A stretch of DNA of 64,000 bases, taken from contig CAVTBX010000007.1 in assembly GCA_963733135.1 (NCBI GenBank), forward strand, positions 62,001 to 126,000, given 5' to 3'. How positions within the stretch are numbered: the stretch's first letter is position 1; every line of letters begins with the position of its first letter. A program made the position numbers and the translations under genes. This DNA is from CAVTBX01 sp963733135. Lineage in GTDB: Bacteria > Actinomycetota > Thermoleophilia > Gaiellales > Gaiellaceae. Shown piece after piece: positions 40,167-47,506 of this stretch. The notes below the pieces were generated by a model. It was given only the letters and a program-made list of their open reading frames with translations. It searched no databases and had not been told where the DNA came from.

Positions 40167-41426
40167 GTGGCGGCGTCGGGAGAGGCGGGGGCGAGACCGA
40201 GCGAAGCCCAGGCGTTCCGGTTCTGGTTGAAGCTCGGAATGATCAGCTTCGGAGGGCCCGCGGGGCAGATAGCGATCATGCACGACGAGCTGGTCGAGCG
40301 CCGGCGCTGGATTTCGGAGCGGCGCTTCCTGCACGCGCTCAACTTCTGCATGGCGCTCCCCGGGCCCGAGGCGCAGCAGCTCGCCTCCTACGTCGGCTAT
40401 TCGATGCACGGCGTCCGGGGTGCGATCGCCGCGGGCGGCCTATTCGTCCTGCCTTCCTTCGTCCTGCTCTGCGCCATGAGCGCGATCTACGTGGAGTTCG
40501 GCGAGGTCGCCGCCGTCGCCGGCATCGTGCGCGGGCTCGGGGCCGGCGTGATCGCGCTTGTCGCCGCCGCCGTGCTCAGGGTGGGTGGTCGCGTCATTCA
40601 CACACCGGCTGCACTCGCTTTGGCCGCGCTTGCGTTCGGGCTGATCGTGGCGGGCGTTCCGTTCCCGGCGATCATCGCGCTCACCGCCCTGGTCGGATAT
40701 CTGGCGGCTACCCGACGCCCGGACCTCCTCGGCCGGTCTGCGGCCCAGCGAGGAGAAACCGACCAGCCGGACTCGCCCCCCGAGACCGGCCTCCGTCGCC
40801 GGCTCGTGAAGACGCTGGCCGTCTGGCTCCTTCCACTCGCCGGCCTCCTCCTCGTCGGCGGCCTTGTCGCCGAGCTCGCCGGCTTCTTCACGCTCGCCGC
40901 ACTCGTCACCTTCGGCGGCGCCTATGCCGTCCTCCCGTTCGTCGCCGATGCCGCCGTGAATCGATTCGGCTGGCTCAGCGCGGACGATATGGTCGCCGGT
41001 CTCGCCCTCGGCGAGTCGACGCCCGGGCCGCTCATCATGGTCAACACCTTCGTCGGCTTCCTCGCCGGCTACAACGTCGAAGGAGGTCTGGCCTGGGGTC
41101 TCCTCGGCGCGACGATCGCGACCGTGTGCACATTCGTCCCCTCCTTCGTCTTCATCGTCAGCGGCGCTCCGCTCATCGACCGCATCCGTACCACCGGGGC
41201 GTTCTCGGCCGCGCTCAACGGGATCACGATCGGCGTCGTCGGTGTGATCGGTGCCCTGGCAGTGTTCGTCGCCCGCCACGCGGCCTTCGGCGACGATCGA
41301 ATCGACTGGCTCGTGATCGTGCTCGCGATCCTCGCGTTCCTCGCGGTGTGGCGCTTCCGGGTCGGCGTCGTCCCGGTCGTCGCCGGCTGCGCGGCCGTCG
41401 GCCTGCTCGCCACCTTCGTTCCGTAG
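40167..41426 (+). CDS. chrA: Chromate transporter ChrA (CHR family)
   Basis: ChrA exports chromate, a sulfate analogue, from the cytoplasm. The 419-residue product is a two-domain CHR protein. Each half carries the family pattern: in the first FWLKLGMISFGGPAGQIAIMHDELV (quoted in part: ISFGGPAGQIAIMHDELV) and ALPGPEAQQLASYVGY; in the second ALVTFGGAYAVLPFV and LALGESTPGPLIMVNTFVGF. About ten membrane segments are seen. GTG 40167 is the first start after the TauE-like remnant. Its place near the sulfate importer suggests protection against chromate that enters through CysTWA. Confidence 0.92.
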   Translation: MAASGEAGARPSEAQAFRFWLKLGMISFGGPAGQIAIMHDELVERRRWISERRFLHALNFCMALPGPEAQQLASYVGYSMHGVRGAIAAGGLFVLPSFVLLCAMSAIYVEFGEVAAVAGIVRGLGAGVIALVAAAVLRVGGRVIHTPAALALAALAFGLIVAGVPFPAIIALTALVGYLAATRRPDLLGRSAAQRGETDQPDSPPETGLRRRLVKTLAVWLLPLAGLLLVGGLVAELAGFFTLAALVTFGGAYAVLPFVADAAVNRFGWLSADDMVAGLALGESTPGPLIMVNTFVGFLAGYNVEGGLAWGLLGATIATVCTFVPSFVFIVSGAPLIDRIRTTGAFSAALNGITIGVVGVIGALAVFVARHAAFGDDRIDWLVIVLAILAFLAVWRFRVGVVPVVAGCAAVGLLATFVP

Positions 41427-41442
41427 CTGCGCCGGCCGGTGG

Positions 41443-43917
41443 TTACCGAGTCGGCGGGCTGACCTGAGCCTGGCCGAGTGCCGCATCGACCCCCTCGGCG
41501 AAGGAGAGCCCCCGGCCGAGCTCGCGGCCGCGCTCGAACTCCGGGCCCTCGTAAGGTCGGATCGGCCCCCAGAAGCGCTCTCGCTCCTTCGCCCAGGCGC
41601 CCATCGTCGAGCGTGCCTCCTCGGCCTCGATCGCGCCCCAGATCAGCCCTGATTCCTCGAGCCGACCGGTCTCGGCAGCGATCCTCGCGAGCCGCGCGAG
41701 CGCGAAGACCATCATCTGCCGGTCGCCGATCGGGCGCATGAGCTCGAGGGATTGGCGGGCACACGCCCCAGCGTCTGCGGGGCGGCCGAGGTCGAGCATG
41801 CAGTCCGCAAGCTTTCGGAGCGTCCGTGATCTCCACCAGGGGAAGTCGATCTCGCCCGCGAGGTCGGCACCCTGCTTGAGGAGCTCCAGGCCCAGCTCGT
41901 GCTCGCCCTGGCTGAAGCGGATCTCGCCGATGGTGGCAAGCGCCTGCGACTCGACGACGCGGTAGCCGATTTCGCGGCCCAGCTCGAGAGTCTCCTCGGC
42001 CAGCTCCAACGCGCGGCAGGCGTCTCCTCGGTAGAGCGCGCTGATTCCGAGCCGCAGGAGCGCGACCGATACGCCGAGCCGATCGCCGAGCTCGGTGAAC
42101 GCTTCGAGACTCAGCCGATACATCTCCTCGGCGAGGGCATCGTCGCCGGCCGGATTCGCCGCGCTGCCGTAGGCCATGTACGTCCGAGCGCGAAGCTCGA
42201 GCGGCGCGTCCGCGACCCGCTCCAGAAGAAGCTCGTACCAGCGCATGCCCTCCTGCGGGTTCGTCACGACCCAGTAGGCGTCGAGAGCCGCAGCGAGCCG
42301 AAGGCAGAGCTCGGGCTCGTTCTCGAGCCACCAGGTGAGCGCCGCGCGCAGGTTGTCGGATTCGGGTCGGACGAGCTCGTACCGCTGCACGCCCTGCGGT
42401 TCGAGCGTGAGCCCGGCCGCCTCCGCCACGCCGAGGTAGTGGCGGGCATGGCGCTCTCGAAGCTCGTCGGCCTCGCCGGACTCCGCGAGCCGGTCGTCCG
42501 CGTACTCGCGAATCGCCTCGAGCATCCAGTAGCGCTCGTTGGAGTAGCGAAGGAGGCTCTTGTCGACGAGCGACTGGAGCGTGTCGAGGTCCGCCTTGGC
42601 GACGTGCTCCGCTGCCTCGAGCGTCGAGCCGTCGACGAAGACCGAGAGCCGCTGGAAGAGCTGCTGTTCGTCGGGATCCAGCAGCTCGTAGCTCCACGCG
42701 ATCGTCGCTTCGAGCGTCTGCTGCCGCTCCGGGACGTTCCGGACGCCACCGGTGAGGAGCGGCAGGCGGTGCTCGAGCCGCTCGAGGATCTGCTTCGCCG
42801 ACAGCGCCTTGACCCTCGCCGCGGCGAGCTCGAGCGCCAGCGGTAAGCCTTCCAGGCGCCGGCAGATCTGAGGCACTTCGCCGTTCGCCTCGAAGTCCTG
42901 CCGCGTGGCGCGCGCCCGCGTGAAGAAGAAGTCGACGGCGTCCGACTCATGGAACGGTGGAACCGAGTACTGCTGCTCCGCCGCCAAGTGGAGCGGCTCC
43001 CTGCTCGTCACGAGAACGCCGAGCCGCGGACAGGCCGAAAGCACCTCGCCGAGGGAAGTGCCCGCGGCAACGACCTGCTCGAAGTTGTCAAAGACGACGA
43101 GCATGCGCTTGTCGCGGACGTGCTCAACGACGCCTTCCTCGGCAGCGAGCACCTGCGCAGCCGTGGCGAGCACGAGCTCTGGATCGCGAAGCGGCGCCAA
43201 CTCCACCCACCAGACGCCGTCGGGATAAGCCGAGGACGCCTCGCCAGCCGCTTGGGCGGCCAGACGTGTTTTCCCGCTCCCTCCCGCGCCGGTCAGCGTC
43301 AAGAGTCGGAGGTCGTCCTGGCCGAGCAGCGCCACGATCTCGGCGAGCTCTTTGGCGCGTCCGATGAACGGAGTCGCGGGAATCGGGAGATTCGTCTGGT
43401 AGAGCGTCTTGAGCGGCGGGAACTCGTCGGCTCGGCCGAGTTGGTAGATCCGTTCCGGCGCCGAGAGATCCTTGAGGCGGTGGTCGCCGAGGTCGGCGAG
43501 CTCCGCCGGGTCGGCGAGAGAAGCTGTCGTCGCCGAGACGAGCACCTGGCCGCCGTGGCCGGCCGCCGCGATCCGCGCGGCGCGGTGGACGTCCCCGCCC
43601 ACGTAGCCCTCGTCCGTGACAACCGGCGTCCCGGTGTGGACCCCCATGCGCACGGCGACAGGGGTCGCTGCCAGCGCCTCCTGAGCCTTCCTCGCTGCGT
43701 CGAGGGCACCCGGTGCGGTCGCGAACGCGTAGAAGAACGCGTCGCCCTGAGTGTCGACCTCGACGCCGCCGAAGCTCCCGAAGATCTCCCGAAGGATGCG
43801 CCGCTGCTCGGAGAGGACACCGGCGTAGAGGGCATCGCCGAGCTCGTGAAGGAGGCGCGTCGAACCCTCGATGTCTGTGAAGAGAAACGTCACCGTGCCG
43901 CGCGGAAGCTCCGTCAT
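41443..43917 (-). CDS. Cyclase-like domain + STAND ATPase + TPR regulator (paralog 1)
   Basis: The 824-residue protein joins a class III nucleotide cyclase-like domain (residues about 8-160), an NB-ARC/STAND-type ATPase (Walker A TGAGGSGKT near 209-217, Walker B VVFDNFEQV, TSREPL) and C-terminal TPR-like repeats. In the cyclase part both metal aspartates are present (FTDIEGST, D15; DTQGDAFF, D59), but the lysine that selects adenine is Asp (D55) and the transition-state Asn is His (H111, VHRAAR). Activity is thus uncertain. There is no C-terminal LuxR helix-turn-helix. TACGCT lies 9 bases before ATG 43917. It is divergent from the subtilase gene and similar to the protein at 47507. Confidence 0.88.
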   Translation of the reverse strand: MTELPRGTVTFLFTDIEGSTRLLHELGDALYAGVLSEQRRILREIFGSFGGVEVDTQGDAFFYAFATAPGALDAARKAQEALAATPVAVRMGVHTGTPVVTDEGYVGGDVHRAARIAAAGHGGQVLVSATTASLADPAELADLGDHRLKDLSAPERIYQLGRADEFPPLKTLYQTNLPIPATPFIGRAKELAEIVALLGQDDLRLLTLTGAGGSGKTRLAAQAAGEASSAYPDGVWWVELAPLRDPELVLATAAQVLAAEEGVVEHVRDKRMLVVFDNFEQVVAAGTSLGEVLSACPRLGVLVTSREPLHLAAEQQYSVPPFHESDAVDFFFTRARATRQDFEANGEVPQICRRLEGLPLALELAAARVKALSAKQILERLEHRLPLLTGGVRNVPERQQTLEATIAWSYELLDPDEQQLFQRLSVFVDGSTLEAAEHVAKADLDTLQSLVDKSLLRYSNERYWMLEAIREYADDRLAESGEADELRERHARHYLGVAEAAGLTLEPQGVQRYELVRPESDNLRAALTWWLENEPELCLRLAAALDAYWVVTNPQEGMRWYELLLERVADAPLELRARTYMAYGSAANPAGDDALAEEMYRLSLEAFTELGDRLGVSVALLRLGISALYRGDACRALELAEETLELGREIGYRVVESQALATIGEIRFSQGEHELGLELLKQGADLAGEIDFPWWRSRTLRKLADCMLDLGRPADAGACARQSLELMRPIGDRQMMVFALARLARIAAETGRLEESGLIWGAIEAEEARSTMGAWAKERERFWGPIRPYEGPEFERGRELGRGLSFAEGVDAALGQAQVSPPTR

Positions 43918-43926
43918 GGCACCACG

Positions 43927-43932
43927 AGCGTA
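43927..43932 (-). promoter_or_regulatory. -10 hexamer TACGCT of the cyclase-ATPase gene
   Basis: On the minus strand TACGCT is followed by 9 bases and ATG 43917. Confidence 0.45.
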
Positions 43933-43967
43933 CGACGGCGCGCCCGCGGCGTCTACAGGCGCCGGTC

Positions 43968-43995
43968 TTGACTTGCCGGGCCAGACGGATAACGT
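43968..43995 (+). promoter_or_regulatory. Subtilase promoter, TTGACT-N16-TAACGT
   Basis: TTGACT (43968-43973) and TAACGT (43990-43995) are 16 bases apart; the -10 lies 11 bases before ATG 44007. It is divergent from the cyclase-ATPase promoter in a 90-base control region. Confidence 0.6.
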
Positions 43996-44006
43996 CGCGC
44001 TCGCGC

Positions 44007-44834
44007 ATGACCGGGTCCGAATCGCCATCCGATCTCCCCGCCTGGAGTACGACGGCGGCCGACGTCGCGCGACTCTCGCCCGGCCTCGATTGGCCGAGCC
44101 CGATGACCAGGGACTGGGCCTACGGCGGCGCGACCGGGGCCGAGGTCAGGGTCTGCATCCTCGACAGCGGCATCGAGCTCGGCCATCCGCTCGTGGGAGA
44201 GGTCGACCGCTCCGTCTACGTGCACGCCGAGGACGACGACATTGTCGTCGAGGAGGACGAGGAGGGAGACGTGTCCGGGCACGGCACCGCGTGCGCGAGC
44301 ATCGTCCGCTCACTCGCGCCGGAGTGCTCGCTCGTCAGCGCCCGCGTCCTCGGCGCGGGACTGACCGGGAGCGGCCCGGCGCTCCTAGGCGGGCTGCGCT
44401 GGGCTGTCGAGGAGGGCTTCGAGGTCGTGAACATGAGCCTGTCGACGACCAAGAAGGCATTTGCCGCGACGCTTCATGAGCTCGCCGACCAGGCGTACTT
44501 CCGGCGCACGTTTCTGGTCGCGTCGGCGCACAACATGCCCGTAGAGAGCTACCCGTGGAAATTCGCTGCCGTGGTCTCAGTCGGAAGCCACGACGGCGAG
44601 GATCCGTTCGACTACTTCTACAATCCTGTTCCACCCGTGGAGTTCTTCGCGCGCGGTGTGGACGTCGAGGGCGCCTGGCTTGGTGGAGGGCGGATGCGCT
44701 ACAGCGGGAACAGCTTCGCAACGCCTCACATCTCAGGGATTGTGGCGCTCATGCTCAGCAAGCACCCGGACCTGACCCCGTTCCAGCTCAAGAGCCTCCT
44801 GTACCTGACTGCGAGAAACGTGGAGCAGGAGTGA
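44007..44834 (+). CDS. Cytoplasmic subtilisin-like serine protease (S8)
   Basis: The 275-residue protein is a compact S8 peptidase with the full catalytic triad: Asp53 (CILDSGIELGHP), His92 (GHGTACASIV) and Ser236 (GNSFATPHISG), plus the oxyanion asparagine N176 (SAHN). An acidic stretch (DDDIVVEEDEEGD, 77-88) lies just before the histidine. It has no signal peptide and no obvious propeptide, so it should act inside the cell. Its stop overlaps the GAF gene start (GTGA), forming a two-gene operon. It is divergent from a cyclase-STAND protein, hinting at a regulated proteolytic response. Confidence 0.9.
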   Translation: MTGSESPSDLPAWSTTAADVARLSPGLDWPSPMTRDWAYGGATGAEVRVCILDSGIELGHPLVGEVDRSVYVHAEDDDIVVEEDEEGDVSGHGTACASIVRSLAPECSLVSARVLGAGLTGSGPALLGGLRWAVEEGFEVVNMSLSTTKKAFAATLHELADQAYFRRTFLVASAHNMPVESYPWKFAAVVSVGSHDGEDPFDYFYNPVPPVEFFARGVDVEGAWLGGGRMRYSGNSFATPHISGIVALMLSKHPDLTPFQLKSLLYLTARNVEQE

Positions 44835-45469
44835 CGGACGGCGACTTCAGAGCCGCGGTGGCTTCGGGGCTGGCCGGGACGGAGGAGTCGTATCGATCCC
44901 TGCTCGGCTCGATCGTCGAGACGGCGCGGGCGATCTTCCAGGCGCGGGCCTCCTCGATCTTTCTCCTCGACGTGGCTGCCGACGAGCTCGTCTTCGAGGC
45001 GGTCGCCGGCGAGGGCGAGGAGGCGCTTCTGGGTCAACGCTTCCCCTCGAGCACGGGAATCGCAGGCTGGGTGCTCGTGACCCGCCAGCCGCTCGTCCTA
45101 GAGGATGTCGCGTCGGATCCGAGGTTCGCGCGCGAGCAGGCGGAGGCGACGGGCTACGTGCCGCGCGGGCTCATGGCCGTTCCGCTCCTCCACGAGGAAC
45201 GGGCGCTCGGGGTTCTCGAGGTCCTCGATCGCCAGGCCTCCTTCACGCTCGCGGACATGGATCTCCTGGCGCTCTTCGCCGGCCAGGCGGCAATTGCGCT
45301 GGACTTGCTTCAGAAGGGCCGCCGAGCGCGGATGCTCCTCGACGGCGGCCCGGATGAGCTGGCGGACGTCGCGCGGCTCGGGGCCGCACTGGAGGACACC
45401 GAGGACGAGGCTCGTGTCGCGGCCAAGGCGCTCCTGACGGCGCTCGCGGAGGTGCTGGAGCGGAAGTGA
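44831..45469 (+). CDS. GAF-domain sensor protein
   Basis: The 212-residue protein carries one GAF domain (about residues 20-160), seen in ARASSIFLLDVAADELVFEAVAGEG (quoted in part: SSIFLLDVAADELVFEA), GIAGWVLVTRQPLVLEDV, FAREQAEATGYVPRGLMAVPL and LGVLEVLDR. GAF domains bind cyclic nucleotides or other small ligands. There is no output domain, so it may be a partner that controls the protease made from the same transcript. GTG 44831 overlaps the protease stop by four bases. Confidence 0.88.
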   Translation: MTDGDFRAAVASGLAGTEESYRSLLGSIVETARAIFQARASSIFLLDVAADELVFEAVAGEGEEALLGQRFPSSTGIAGWVLVTRQPLVLEDVASDPRFAREQAEATGYVPRGLMAVPLLHEERALGVLEVLDRQASFTLADMDLLALFAGQAAIALDLLQKGRRARMLLDGGPDELADVARLGAALEDTEDEARVAAKALLTALAEVLERK

Positions 45470-45507
45470 GCGGAGGGCGATGCGGCCGCCCTCCGCTCGG
45501 GGCACCG

Positions 45508-45663
45508 CTAGCGCTTCAGGTGCCCTTCCACGTCCGGGTCGTCGCCTTCGCGGCGCAGGCCGGCCCCTTCCTCGTCCGGGCCTTCGTCCTGAGCCTTCTG
45601 GAGCTTGTGCCCCTCGACGTCGGGCTCGCGCTTCAGCTCCCGCTCCTGCTCCTGCTCCGACAT
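45508..45663 (-). CDS. Small acidic protein with two DVEGH repeats
   Basis: The 51-residue protein is highly charged, rich in E, D, K and R, and free of hydrophobic stretches, so it is probably disordered. The motif PDVEGH occurs twice (near residues 14 and 44), the second followed directly by the end LKR. ATG 45663 has a strong ribosome site (GGAGGG, about 4 bases upstream), good evidence that it is translated. I do not know its function. It lies alone between the GAF gene and the MFS gene. Confidence 0.65.
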   Translation of the reverse strand: MSEQEQERELKREPDVEGHKLQKAQDEGPDEEGAGLRREGDDPDVEGHLKR

Positions 45664-45791
45664 TGACCCTCCTTCTGTAGGCGCGCCTGGTTGGCGCGCT
45701 TTCCCACCAGACGGGCGGGAACGCCTGCATCTTCCCACAGGAGACGTGAGAACGGAGACGCGCGACGGATGCCCTTGCCATCCTTTCGCGC

Positions 45792-47456
45792 GTGAGCCGA
45801 CTGCGCACTGAGCTGACCAAGGCGGGCGGGGCCTTCCGCGGCGTCTACGCCAACCCTGGCCTGCGTCGCCTCCAGCTTGCCTGGGCGGGCTCGGAGATCG
45901 GCGACTGGGCAACCGTCATCGGTCTCGCCGTGTTCGCGTTCGACGCCGGCGGGACGGCCGCTGTCGGTCTCGTTGGGCTCCTGCGCATGCTTCCGGCGGC
46001 GATCGGCGCGCCGTTCACCGCTCTGCTCGCCGATCGCTTTCCGCGGCAACGGGTGATGCTCGTCGCGGATGTGCTGCGCTCCGGAGCTCTGGCGGGCGCC
46101 GCCTTGGCAGTCTTCTTGGACGCGCCGGCGCTCGTCGTCTACGTAGTGGTCGCGTTCGTCTCGCTCGTTGCCACGGCGTTTCGCCCCGCGCAGGCCGCGC
46201 TCTTGCCCTCACTGGCCCGGACGCCGGACGAGCTGACCGCGGCGAACGTCACTTCGAGCACGGTCGAGAGCGTTGCGGCGTTCGCCGGACCGGCGATCGG
46301 TGGAGCCCTGGTGGCGGGGACGAGCGTCGGTGTCGCCTTCGCCGTCACCGCGGGCACGTTTCTCTGGTCGGCGCTGCTCCTCAGCGGGATTCGCGTCGAG
46401 GCGACCGAGAGGGAGGAACGGGACGAGGAGGCGATTCCGGCGGCAATCCTCGGCGGCTTTCGGGTCATCGCCCGCGAGAGGGGGCTCCGCCTGCTCGTCG
46501 GCCTCTTTGCCGCGCAGACGCTTGTCTATGGGGCGCTCAGCGTCCTCCTGGTCGTCAGCGCGTTCGAGCTCCTTGATCTCGGCGAGTCCGGGCTCGGTTA
46601 CCTGTACTCGGCGCTCGGCGTCGGCGGGGTCGTCGGTGCGATCCTGAGTGCCGCGCTGGTCGGTCGGAGGCGTCTGGCAATCGCCTTCGGGATCGGGGTC
46701 GTCGCCTGGGGGGTTCCGATCGCACTCATCGGTGTCTGGCCGTCGGCGGCGGCTGCGATCGTGTTCCTCGCGCTCGTCGGCGCCGCCAACACGGTCGTGG
46801 ACGTCGCCGGCCTGACGCTGCTCCAGCGAGCTGTGCCGGATCAGGTGCTGGCGCGCGTGTTCGGCGTCCTCGAGACGCTCGTGCTCGTCTCGGTCGCCGT
46901 GGGGTCGGCGGTGGCGCCGCTCCTCGTCTCGGGCTTCGGGACTCGGGGCGCTCTCATCGCCACGGGCGCCTTTCTGCCGGTCGCTACGGCACTCGTGTGG
47001 TCGGGCCTTCGCGCCCTGGATGACGCCGCTGACGCGCCCACGGCCGAGTTGGAGCTCTTGCGCGCCCAGGCCCTCTTCGCGCCGCTGCCCGGGCCGGTGC
47101 TGGAAAACCTGGCGGGCGATCTCGAGCCGCTGTCGGTCGGTGCGGGCGACATCGTCGTTCGGGCGGGCGACCCGGGGGACCGCTTCTACATCATCGCCGA
47201 GGGCAACCTCGCCGTGACGGTCGACGGCGCTCGCACGGGGACGCTCGGAGCGGGGGAGCACTTCGGTGAGATCGCGCTGCTCAGAGACGTGCCCCGAACC
47301 GCCACGGTGCAGGCGACGACCGACGCGCGGCTCTATGCCCTCGCGCGTGACAATTTCCTGACCGCGGTAACGGGCCACCCGGCGAGCGCCGAAGCCGCCG
47401 ACGCAGTGGTGGCCGCGCGCCTGGGCCACGTCCGGCCCGGCGTTGCGGCGCCCTAG
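45792..47456 (+). CDS. MFS transporter fused to a cyclic-nucleotide-binding domain
   Basis: The first 400 residues form a twelve-helix MFS domain with the loop motif ALLADRFPRQRV. After a linker the last 130 residues form a CAP-family cyclic-nucleotide-binding domain: FAPLPGPVLENLAGDLEPLSV, AGDPGDRFYIIAEG and the phosphate-binding cassette GEHFGEIALLRDVPRTATV, in which the glutamate and arginine that grip the nucleotide are kept. Transport is therefore probably gated by cAMP or cGMP. The gene lies between two cyclase-like ATPase genes. Start GTG 45792; substrate unknown. Confidence 0.9.
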   Translation: MSRLRTELTKAGGAFRGVYANPGLRRLQLAWAGSEIGDWATVIGLAVFAFDAGGTAAVGLVGLLRMLPAAIGAPFTALLADRFPRQRVMLVADVLRSGALAGAALAVFLDAPALVVYVVVAFVSLVATAFRPAQAALLPSLARTPDELTAANVTSSTVESVAAFAGPAIGGALVAGTSVGVAFAVTAGTFLWSALLLSGIRVEATEREERDEEAIPAAILGGFRVIARERGLRLLVGLFAAQTLVYGALSVLLVVSAFELLDLGESGLGYLYSALGVGGVVGAILSAALVGRRRLAIAFGIGVVAWGVPIALIGVWPSAAAAIVFLALVGAANTVVDVAGLTLLQRAVPDQVLARVFGVLETLVLVSVAVGSAVAPLLVSGFGTRGALIATGAFLPVATALVWSGLRALDDAADAPTAELELLRAQALFAPLPGPVLENLAGDLEPLSVGAGDIVVRAGDPGDRFYIIAEGNLAVTVDGARTGTLGAGEHFGEIALLRDVPRTATVQATTDARLYALARDNFLTAVTGHPASAEAADAVVAARLGHVRPGVAAP

Positions 47457-47506
47457 AACTGGCCGACCACCTTGGCGGTTCGGCTTCGGCCCGTCATCCT
47501 CATCGC

